A DNA stretch of 51,427 nucleotides from JADGGV01 sp035715725 (GTDB lineage Bacteria > Gemmatimonadota > Gemmatimonadetes > Longimicrobiales > RSA9), in the NCBI GenBank assembly GCA_035715725.1, contig DASTKT010000026.1, forward strand, positions 1 to 51,427. The letters run 5' to 3'. The translations under genes and the position numbers were made by a program. A model generated the notes under the pieces. That model ran no database searches, had not been told where the DNA came from, and was given only the letters and a program-made list of their open reading frames with translations. Within the stretch, counting starts at the first letter, position 1. Every line of letters begins with the position of its first letter. Positions 1-6,656 of this stretch are shown here, in pieces.

Positions 1-155
1 GAGCCGCCAGGCGAAGCGACAGGGAACCGTGCGCCGCCGCAGGCGGCGACAGCGCCAGCGTCCGCGGCCGAAGGCCGCTACAGCGAGCAACGCGAGCGTG
101 CGCGAGCCGCCAGGCGAGCGACAGGGAACCGTGCGCGGCGCCTGCGGCGGCGCGG
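1..155 (+). repeat. Hairpin-repeat cluster A (REP-like modules)
   Basis: A chain of short GC-rich hairpins separated by fixed connectors. Reading plus, the unit is about 30 bases: CGTGCG, then an inverted repeat with arms of 5-6 bases and a 3-4 base loop (for example CGGCCGAAGGCCG near 66-78), then CGACAG or CTACAG, then about five free bases. A 32-33 base segment beginning GAGCCGCCAGGCGA occurs twice, at 1 and 104. The cluster abuts the stop codon of the cystathionine beta-synthase gene, so it lies in that gene's 3' region. The same module recurs at about 4855-5035 (reversed) and 5236-5384. Confidence 0.7.
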
Positions 156-1553
156 CTAGCTCGCGAGATACCGCACCATGTCGTAGCGCGTCACGATCCC
201 GGCCAGCTCGCCGTCCCGGCGCACGAGCACGGCGGGGTTGCGCCGGGTGAGCAAGCGGCCGATCGACCCCATCTCGACGTGCGCTTCGACGACCGGGAAC
301 GGCGGCTCCATGAGATCCTCGGCGGCGCGGTCGAGGACGCTCGGGTCCTCGATGACGCGCGACATGAGGCTCGCCTCGAGGAGGGCGCCGACGCAGGCGC
401 CGTCGCGGAACACGGGGAGCTGCGAGATGTTGTGCGCGTTGATCAGCTCGAGCGCCTCGCGCACGCGGCTGTCCGCCTGCACGCCGACGAGTGGCGGGGC
501 GCCGTCCTCCTTGCGCGCCACCAGGTCGCCCGCGGTCAGCCGCTCGGGCTCCAGCAGCCGGTTCTCGCGCATCCACTCGTCGTTGTAGAGCTTCGAGAGG
601 TAGCGCTCGCCCGTGTCGGGGAGCATGCAGACGACGAGGCGGTCCGGGTCGTTCAGCTCCTGCGCCAGCTGCACGGCGACGTGGGCGATGAGTCCGGACG
701 ACCCCCCGACGAACAGCCCCTCCTCGCGCGTCAGGCGCCGCGCCATGTGGAACGCCGCGCGGTCGGTCACGGGCTGGACGTCGTCCAGCACGTCGAACCA
801 CAGCGTGGAGGGCAGCTTGTCGTTGCCGATCCCCTCGACCTTGTACGGCTGGCTCCCGCCCTTGTCGCCACTGCGGAAGTGGCCGGCGTAGATCGAGCCG
901 ACCGGGTCGCCGGCGATGACGCGGATCTCCGGGTTGCGCTCCTTCAGGTACTTCCCCGCCCCGCTCACCGTGCCGCCGGTGCCGGCCGCCGCGACGAAGT
1001 GCGTGACCCGCCCCTCCGTCTGCTCCCAGATCTCCGGGCCCGTGGTGTGGTAGTGCACCTCGGGGTTCACCGGGTTGTAGAACTGGTTGGCCAGCACGGC
1101 ACCGGGCAGCTCGGCGGCCAGGCGGTTGGCGACCTGGAGGTAGTTGTCAGGGTGGTCCGGCGGCACGGCCGCCGGCGTCACGATCACCTCCGCCCCGAAC
1201 GCCTTCAGCAGCCGCACCTTCTCCTGGCTGAACTTGTCCGACATCGTGAAGATGCAGCGATACCCCTTCAGGGCGGCGGCGAGCGCGAGCCCGACACCGG
1301 TGTTGCCGCTCGTCGCCTCGACGACGGTGCCGCCGGGGCGCAGGCGCCCGTCCCGCTCCGCGGCCTCGATCATGGCCAGCCCGATGCGGTCCTTGACGGA
1401 GCCGCCCGGGTTGAAGAACTCCGCCTTCGCGTAGACCGGGGTGCGCGCCCCGTCGACGACGCGGTTCAGCCGGATGAGCGGCGTCCAGCCGACCGTCTCC
1501 AGCACGCTGGAGAACGGGCGGGCGTTCCGGGCGGGGATCGGTTCCGAGCTCAT
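156..1553 (-). CDS. cbs: Cystathionine beta-synthase (PLP core plus two CBS domains)
   Basis: 465 residues. The protein condenses serine (or O-acetylserine) with homocysteine or sulfide, feeding transsulfuration and cysteine synthesis in the cytoplasm. The fold-type II PLP core spans about residues 12-330, with the PLP lysine in NPGGSVKDR (K54), the phosphate-binding SGNTG loop and a GTGGT loop. The stretch EGIGNDKLPSTLWFDVLDD is typical of CBS rather than plain cysteine synthase. Two C-terminal CBS repeats follow at about 345-465; in related enzymes these bind adenosyl ligands. The start is ATG with GGAG just upstream. It lies 30 bases after the TonB-like lipoprotein gene on the same strand, and hairpin cluster A starts right after its stop. 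A cysteine synthase carrying CBS domains is the alternative reading. Confidence 0.9.
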   Translation of the reverse strand: MSSEPIPARNARPFSSVLETVGWTPLIRLNRVVDGARTPVYAKAEFFNPGGSVKDRIGLAMIEAAERDGRLRPGGTVVEATSGNTGVGLALAAALKGYRCIFTMSDKFSQEKVRLLKAFGAEVIVTPAAVPPDHPDNYLQVANRLAAELPGAVLANQFYNPVNPEVHYHTTGPEIWEQTEGRVTHFVAAAGTGGTVSGAGKYLKERNPEIRVIAGDPVGSIYAGHFRSGDKGGSQPYKVEGIGNDKLPSTLWFDVLDDVQPVTDRAAFHMARRLTREEGLFVGGSSGLIAHVAVQLAQELNDPDRLVVCMLPDTGERYLSKLYNDEWMRENRLLEPERLTAGDLVARKEDGAPPLVGVQADSRVREALELINAHNISQLPVFRDGACVGALLEASLMSRVIEDPSVLDRAAEDLMEPPFPVVEAHVEMGSIGRLLTRRNPAVLVRRDGELAGIVTRYDMVRYLAS

Positions 1554-1583
1554 TCACTCCTCCATCGGCCGCCGCCGGGCGGC

Positions 1584-1973
1584 TCAGGGCTTCGCCGCGC
1601 CGAGTCCCGCGGTGTCGGCCGCGGTGCTGTCCCGGCTGAACCGGACCGGCAGCTTGACCCACATCGAGCGCTTCCTGCCGGCGCGGTGGGCCGGCAGGAA
1701 GCGCAGCTTCCAGGCGCCGGCCGTCGCGGCGGAATCGAATGCGCTCCGGCCGCTCGAGTGGAGGACGCGCACGCTGTCGGCGGCGCCGTTCTCGTCGACG
1801 CGCACGAGCAGCGTGGTCTCGCCCTGCGCGCCCTCGTCCCAGAGGGCCAGCGGGTAGGCGAACGGCGAGGGTCCGTCCAGCGCCTTCGGCGGGACCACAG
1901 GCGGATCCGCCCCGCAGGCGACGAGCAGCGCCGCCGCCGCGAGCCGGAGAGCGCGTCGCAGAAGCTCCGTCAT
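1584..1973 (-). CDS. Small lipoprotein with TonB C-terminal-like domain
   Basis: 129 residues. The N-terminus is a lipoprotein signal (MTELLRRALRLAAAALLVAC) with a lipobox cysteine at residue 20. The rest resembles the TonB C-terminal fold used as a stand-alone periplasmic domain: a strand like TLLVRVDENGAADSVRV, an SSG turn, AFDSAA, then a basic W-K-F-P segment and a final VKLPVRF strand. Proteins of this type are anchored in the membrane; energising a transporter is not implied, since there is no TM anchor or proline spacer. The start at 1973 is chosen because the signal peptide begins there, although the frame stays open upstream. It lies between mutS and the cystathionine beta-synthase gene, co-directional with both; I see no functional link. 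Confidence 0.7.
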   Translation of the reverse strand: MTELLRRALRLAAAALLVACGADPPVVPPKALDGPSPFAYPLALWDEGAQGETTLLVRVDENGAADSVRVLHSSGRSAFDSAATAGAWKLRFLPAHRAGRKRSMWVKLPVRFSRDSTAADTAGLGAAKP

Positions 1974-2152
1974 TCCTCGGTCGGTTCGGGTCCCGGCCGG
2001 CGCCGTGCCGGCCGGCGGCGGGGTGAGTATAGCCGCGCCTCCGGCGACGCGGAAGCCGACCGCGCCGTGCCCGCTCCTCCCCCGCATACCCCGACGATTC
2101 CGCGGCCGTTCACGTCACGGGCCGCGCAGCGGCAGGCCGGCGGCCGCGGCGC

Positions 2153-4771
2153 TCACTCGCGGTCGCGGAGCACGGCCTGCAGCTCCGCGAGCACGTTCAG
2201 CGCCTGGAGCGGCGTGAGCGAATCGACGGCCAGCCGCCGCAGGCGGTCCACCACGGGGTGCTCCGGCGGCGCGAAGAGCGAGAGCTGCTCGCGGGTCCGC
2301 TCGGGCGCGCCGGCGCCGTGGTGGCCGAGCCCGGCGCCGCCGCCCGAGTGCGCGCCCTCGAGCTCCCGCAGGATCTCCCGGGCACGCGCCACGACATCGG
2401 CGGGGAGCCCCGCGAGCCGGCCGACCTCGATGCCGTAGGAGCGGTCCGCGCCGCCCGGCTGGAGGTGGTGCAGGAACACGATCTCGTGCCCCACCTCCCG
2501 CACCGCCACGTTGAAGTTCACGAGGGCGTGGAGCTGGTCGGCGAGCTGCGTCAGCTCGTGGTAGTGCGTGGCGAAGATCGTCTTGGCGCCGATGCACTCG
2601 TGCAGATACTCCGTCACCGCCCAGGCGATGCTCACGCCATCGTAGGTCGCGGTGCCCCGCCCGATCTCGTCGAGCAGCACGAGCGATCGCTCCGTCGCGC
2701 CGTGCAGGATCGCGGCCGTCTCGTACATCTCGACCATGAACGTGGACTGGCCGCGCACCAGGTTGTCGGAGGCGCCGACACGGGTGAAGAGGCGGTCGCA
2801 GACCGGCAGCCGGGCGGCCGCAGCGGGGACGAACGAGCCGATCTGCGCCAGGAGCTGGATGAGCCCGACCTGGCGCAGCAGCGTGCTCTTGCCGGCCATG
2901 TTCGGACCGGTCAGCACCATGATGCGGGCGGTCTCGTCGAGGACGACGTCGTTCGGGATGAACTCCTCGCGCGGCATCATCGTCTCGACGACCGGGTGCC
3001 GGCCGCCGCGGATCTCCAGCGCGTACCCGGTGTGGACCTCGGGGCGGACGTAGCCGCGGCGCTCGGCGAGCTGCGCGAGGGCGGCCAGCACGTCCAGCGC
3101 GGCGACGCCCTCGGCCGTCGCCTGCAGCCGCCCGACCTGCGCCGCCACCCGGCGCCGGACGTCGGCGAAGAGCTTCCCCTCCAGGTCGGCGATCCGCTCC
3201 TCGGCGCCGAGCACCTTCGCCTCCCACTCCTTCAACTCCGGCGTGACGTAGCGCTCGGCGTTCGCCAGCGTCTGCTTCCGCTCGTAGTCCGCCGGCACCC
3301 GCTCCATGTTCGCGCGCGTGACCTCCAGGTAGTAGCCGAACACCTGGTTGAAGCCGACCTTGAGCGAGCCGATCCCGGTGCGCTCGCGCTCGCGCTGCTG
3401 CAGCCGCGCGATGAAGTCGCGGGCGCCGTCGCGCGCCTCGCGCAGCCCGTCCAGCTCGGCGTCGTAGCCCGCGCGGATCGCGCCGCCCTCGGACAGGACC
3501 GCCGGCGGATCGTCGGCGATCGCGCGCTCGAGCAGCGCCCGCACGTCCTCCAGCGGATCCAGCTCGTCCGTGAGGCGGCGCAGCAGCCCCTCCGGCGCCA
3601 GCTCCGCCGTCTGCTCCGGGAGCGCCGGCAGCCGGGCCAGCGAGCTCGCGAGCGCCCGCAGCTCCCGCGGGGCGACGCGGCCGGCGCCGACCTTCCCGGC
3701 GAGCCGCTCGAGGTCGCGGATCTCCTTCAGCTCGCCGCGCAGCCCGCGCCGCACGGCCGGCGCGTGCACCAGCTCGGCGATGGCCTCCTGCCGGTCCCAG
3801 ATCGCCTCCGGGCGGACGAGCGGGCGGAGCAGCCAGCGGCGCAGCAGGCGTGCGCCCATCGATGTCGTCGTCTCGTCCAGCACCTCGATGAGCGTGCCGG
3901 CGCGGCCGCTCCGGGCGACGTCGCCGCGCAGCGCCTCGACCAGCTCGAGGTTGCGGCGCGTCATCTCGTCCAGCGCCATGGCCTCGCCGGGGCGCTCGAG
4001 GCGGGGCGCCCGGAGCGTTTCGAGCCCCGACGGCTGGACCTCGGCGAGGTAGGCCAGGAGCGCGCCGAGCGCGGCGACCAGGGCGTCGTCGCCCGGCTGG
4101 AAACCGAAGCCGTCCAGCGCACGCACGCGGTAGCGGCGGCGGACCTCGTCGCCGGCCCACTCCCGGTCGAAGATCCAGTCGGGACGGACGGTGCGGCTCA
4201 CGCCGTCGGCGACCGGGAGCGCGCGCGCTTCCCAGCGCTGCGGAACCAGGATCTCGGCGGGCTCGAAGCGGGCCAGCTCGGCCTCCAGCGCACCCTCCGA
4301 CGCCAGCGTGCAGACGACCTCGCCGGTCGAGATGTCCACGCCGGCCAGGCCGACCTCGTCCTCGCCGGCGGGCGCGAGCGCGACGAGGAAGTTGTTCCGC
4401 CGCGCCGCGAGCAGCGTATCCGCGAGGACGGCGCCCGGCGTCACCGTCTCGATCACCTCCCGGCGCACGATCCCCTTCGCCTCCGCCGGGTCCTCGACCT
4501 GCTCGCAGATCGCCACGCGCCGGCCCATCCGGACGAGCCGCTCCAGGTACTCGTCCCGCGCGCGGACAGGCACGCCCGCCAGCGGGACGTTCGCCGCGCC
4601 GCCGTTGTTGCGCGACGTGAGCGTCAGCCCGAGCAGCTTCGCGCCTTCCTCCGCGTCCTCGAAGAACATCTCGTAGAAGTCGCCGACGCGGAAAAAGATG
4701 AGCGCATCCGGGTGGCGCGACTTCGCGTCCCGCCACTGCTGCATCAAGGGGGTGTCTTCCGGCTTCGGCAT
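2153..4771 (-). CDS. mutS: DNA mismatch repair ATPase MutS
   Basis: 872 residues, normal length for MutS, which recognises mispairs and recruits MutL. The N-terminal mismatch-reading domain carries the Phe-x-Glu motif inside FRVGDFYEMF. The connector and lever/clamp domains fill the middle. The C-terminal ABC-type ATPase has Walker A in GPNMAGKSTLLRQ, the LLDEIGRGT Walker B/signature region and FATHYHELTQL. The reading frame stays open for 65 more codons upstream, but those codons are low-complexity Arg/Ala sequence running through hairpin repeats, and the family start MPKPEDTPLMQQW fits 4771. The gene precedes the TonB-like lipoprotein and cystathionine beta-synthase genes, with 179 bases before the next one. 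Confidence 0.97.
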   Translation of the reverse strand: MPKPEDTPLMQQWRDAKSRHPDALIFFRVGDFYEMFFEDAEEGAKLLGLTLTSRNNGGAANVPLAGVPVRARDEYLERLVRMGRRVAICEQVEDPAEAKGIVRREVIETVTPGAVLADTLLAARRNNFLVALAPAGEDEVGLAGVDISTGEVVCTLASEGALEAELARFEPAEILVPQRWEARALPVADGVSRTVRPDWIFDREWAGDEVRRRYRVRALDGFGFQPGDDALVAALGALLAYLAEVQPSGLETLRAPRLERPGEAMALDEMTRRNLELVEALRGDVARSGRAGTLIEVLDETTTSMGARLLRRWLLRPLVRPEAIWDRQEAIAELVHAPAVRRGLRGELKEIRDLERLAGKVGAGRVAPRELRALASSLARLPALPEQTAELAPEGLLRRLTDELDPLEDVRALLERAIADDPPAVLSEGGAIRAGYDAELDGLREARDGARDFIARLQQRERERTGIGSLKVGFNQVFGYYLEVTRANMERVPADYERKQTLANAERYVTPELKEWEAKVLGAEERIADLEGKLFADVRRRVAAQVGRLQATAEGVAALDVLAALAQLAERRGYVRPEVHTGYALEIRGGRHPVVETMMPREEFIPNDVVLDETARIMVLTGPNMAGKSTLLRQVGLIQLLAQIGSFVPAAAARLPVCDRLFTRVGASDNLVRGQSTFMVEMYETAAILHGATERSLVLLDEIGRGTATYDGVSIAWAVTEYLHECIGAKTIFATHYHELTQLADQLHALVNFNVAVREVGHEIVFLHHLQPGGADRSYGIEVGRLAGLPADVVARAREILRELEGAHSGGGAGLGHHGAGAPERTREQLSLFAPPEHPVVDRLRRLAVDSLTPLQALNVLAELQAVLRDRE

Positions 4772-4854
4772 CGGACCACGAAGGGGGGCGAACGGGTGTG
4801 TCGGCGTCGTTGCGCGCCGCCTGAAGCATAGCGCGCGGAACCGCGATCCGCGAG

Positions 4855-5035
4855 GCGGCGCACTCGCGGCGCGGAGCGCCGCGTACGCCCGCGGCGCGGG
4901 CTGTCGCTCGCCTGCGGCTCGCGTACGCTCGCGCTGCTCGCTGTCGCGGCCCTTCGGGCCACGCACGCTGACGCTGTCGCTCGCCTCGGCTCGCGCACGC
5001 TCGCTGCGCTCGCTGTAGCGGCCTTCGGCCGCGAG
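4855..5035 (-). repeat. Hairpin-repeat cluster B
   Basis: The same module as cluster A in the opposite orientation. On the plus strand the connectors read CTGTCG or CTGTAG (reverse of CGACAG or CTACAG) and CGCACG or CGTACG, alternating with small inverted repeats such as CTCGCCTGCGGCTCG, CTCGCTGCGCTCG and CGGCCTTCGGCCG. At least six hairpins can be counted. It lies upstream of mutS. Confidence 0.7.
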
Positions 5036-5235
5036 GACGAATACACCCCTGGCCAGATGAGCGGAGGGCGTTCGGGCGGGAGCGTGGCGGCCGAGGCGAA
5101 TGGCGGGAGAACGGATCGGGTACGGGTAGGGGGGCAGGTACGTTTCCGGAGCATGGGGAGCGGCAGCACCGCCCGGAAGCGTGAGGACCGCCGCGCGGGC
5201 GGCACCGCGGTCGCGCGTGAGGGCGCGGTCCGGCG

Positions 5236-5384
5236 GCCCCGCATCTCGCGGCGCGCAGCGCCGCTACAGCCCGCGCAGCGGGCGTGCGCTCGCCGCAGGC
5301 GAGCGACAGTGCAACGTGCGCGGCCGAAGGCCGCGACAGCGCAGCGTGCGCCGCGCTTCGCGCGGCGGCGGCGCGCCGCGCCGC
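5236..5384 (+). repeat. Hairpin-repeat cluster C
   Basis: Same orientation as cluster A. Successive units show hairpins CGGCGCGCAGCGCCG, CCCGCGCAGCGGG, CTCGCCGCAGGCGAG, CGGCCGAAGGCCG and CCGCGCTTCGCGCGG. They are joined by CTACAG or CGACAG, five bases, and CGTGCG. It ends at the stop codon of the M23 peptidase gene, as cluster A ends at the stop of the cystathionine beta-synthase gene. A 3'-region role such as mRNA end protection or termination is possible. Confidence 0.7.
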
Positions 5385-6269
5385 CTACTTCGGGCAGCCG
5401 GGGATGACGGCGTCGGCGACGCAGACTTGCGGCGCGGGCGTCGCGTCGCGGAGGAGCGGGTAGGGGTTCAGCGGTTTGGCGCGCCACCACCGCTCCGGGT
5501 TGTCCGTGCGGCCGATGCGGAGGTGGAGGTGCGCGCCGCCGATGACCGTGCCGGTCCGGCCGACGTAGCCGAGCACCTGGCCCTTCCGCACCGTGTCGCC
5601 CACGTTGAGGCCCGGAGCGTACCCGTTCAGGTGGGCGTAGTAGAAGAGGTACTTGCCGGTGAAGTCCAGGACCCGGACGGTGCGGCCCCCGCCCACGTCC
5701 CACTTCTTGACGAGGACGGTGCCGTCCGCCGCGGCCACGACCGGCGTCCCGAGTGGCGCCGGGATGTCGATGGCGTCGTGGATGTGCCCCACCCGGGGCG
5801 AGTGGAAGGAGTCGCGGAGATCGCGCCCGACGACGCCGAGCACCGGGATCAGCAGGTTCGTGAGCGCCTCCGCGATCCGGTCCGCGCCCTCGATCGCCCC
5901 CGACTCCTCCCGGGCGCTCCGCGTCGTGCGTCGCGCACGCGGCGCCGCCTTGACCGCCTTGCCTCGCGCGGCGACGCGCATGAGGCCGGCAGTCATCAGG
6001 CCGGCACTGGTGTCGGCCCGGTCGCGCACGGGCGCCGTCGCCAGGAGACGTGTCGCGGGGTCGGTCGGGACGAGCGGGTTCGGTGCGCCGAGGGTGCTCG
6101 AGTGGAAGATGCCGTCCTCGAGACGGAAGGGCGTGCTCCCGGAACGCAGGGAGATCAGAGCCTGCCCGGGCTGCGCAGCGGTGGCGGGCCGCATGGTCGA
6201 CGGAGAGGGCGTACTGCAGGCGGCCAGCAGGGCAGCGCACACGAGGGCGGCGATGCGAGCTTCCTTCAT
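5385..6269 (-). CDS. M23 (LytM-type) peptidase, lipoprotein
   Basis: 294 residues. A lipoprotein signal (MKEARIAALVCAALLAAC) puts it outside the inner membrane. After a poorly conserved basic and proline-containing middle, the M23 domain covers about residues 155-275. It shows zinc ligands in HDAIDI (H-x3-D), the GTPVVAAADGTV strand, YAHLNGY, GDTVRKGQVLGYVGRTG and HLHLRI. This is the HxH motif, with Leu and Arg where many members have Phe and Glu. The family cuts peptidoglycan cross-links or serves as an envelope factor when catalytic residues are lost; here the metal ligands look complete. The start at 6269 has GGAG 7 bases upstream; an upstream in-frame ATG gives a worse signal peptide. It is divergent from sucA. 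Confidence 0.85.
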   Translation of the reverse strand: MKEARIAALVCAALLAACSTPSPSTMRPATAAQPGQALISLRSGSTPFRLEDGIFHSSTLGAPNPLVPTDPATRLLATAPVRDRADTSAGLMTAGLMRVAARGKAVKAAPRARRTTRSAREESGAIEGADRIAEALTNLLIPVLGVVGRDLRDSFHSPRVGHIHDAIDIPAPLGTPVVAAADGTVLVKKWDVGGGRTVRVLDFTGKYLFYYAHLNGYAPGLNVGDTVRKGQVLGYVGRTGTVIGGAHLHLRIGRTDNPERWWRAKPLNPYPLLRDATPAPQVCVADAVIPGCPK

Positions 6270-6656
6270 CGGCCTACTCCATCTCCGGTCCATCGTTAAG
6301 CCCTACCGGGCAGGCCGCGTGCATCGGCTCCTGCGGCCGCCCGACGGGCCCGAACATGAGGTGGCGCAGCGGAAACGCGCAACCCCAGAGATGCAAGTCA
6401 CTGCGATGTCGAAACATGTGTCGGCGCCGCTCCGCGCGCCGGTGCGCCCGCACCGATCGCGCGGCCGTATACTCGCGGGCGCGGGCGCCGTGGCGCGCAG
6501 GGTGCGCGCGGGCGCTGGACAGCGCCTGCGGCGGCCTCTACATTCGCCCGGCCGTACCGGCGCCCCGCCAGGGCGGGCCGTCGGACCCGCGCTCGCCCCG
6601 GGACCAGCAATCGCGCCCCGGGGGTAGAAGCCGACAGGGGGCGCGACAGCAAGAGG
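6270..6656. other. Divergent promoter region between M23 peptidase and sucA
   Basis: 387 bases without a gene. The sucA side holds the promoter-like TGGACA-N17-TACATT pair listed separately. GCGCGGCCGTATACTCG near 6459-6475 closely matches GCGCGGCCGTATTCTCG near 29388-29404, upstream of the SARP regulator; both contain a -10-like TATWCT. The function of this shared motif is unknown. Confidence 0.4.
6516..6544 (+). promoter_or_regulatory. Putative sigma-70-type promoter of sucA
   Basis: TGGACA at 6516-6521 and TACATT at 6539-6544 are separated by 17 bases. That is five of six and four of six matches to the standard hexamers in a GC-rich setting. It would give a leader of roughly 110 bases. 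Inference from sequence only. Confidence 0.4.

Larger units (their letters stand above)
4772..5384. other. Non-coding gap upstream of mutS with two opposed repeat clusters
   Basis: No credible gene. Both frames and strands give only Arg/Ala-rich translations. It holds hairpin cluster B (about 4855-5035, reversed orientation) and cluster C (about 5236-5384, same orientation as cluster A). The roughly 200 bases between them are less GC-rich and include GGGTACGGGTAGGGGGGCAG, with no recognisable element. Confidence 0.6.

Noticed and set aside
4772..4966. Longer N-terminus for MutS
   Set aside because: Those codons run through hairpin repeats and match no MutS; the family start is at 4771.
1..5384. 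CRISPR array in the hairpin clusters
   Set aside because: The repeats are hairpins with about five-base spacers and variable arms; there are no uniform spacers and no cas genes.
6270..6420. c-di-AMP (ydaO) riboswitch ahead of the M23 peptidase gene
   Set aside because: A short CCCGTC-like piece is present, but the conserved GGGGAACC and GGGTGAA parts are not.
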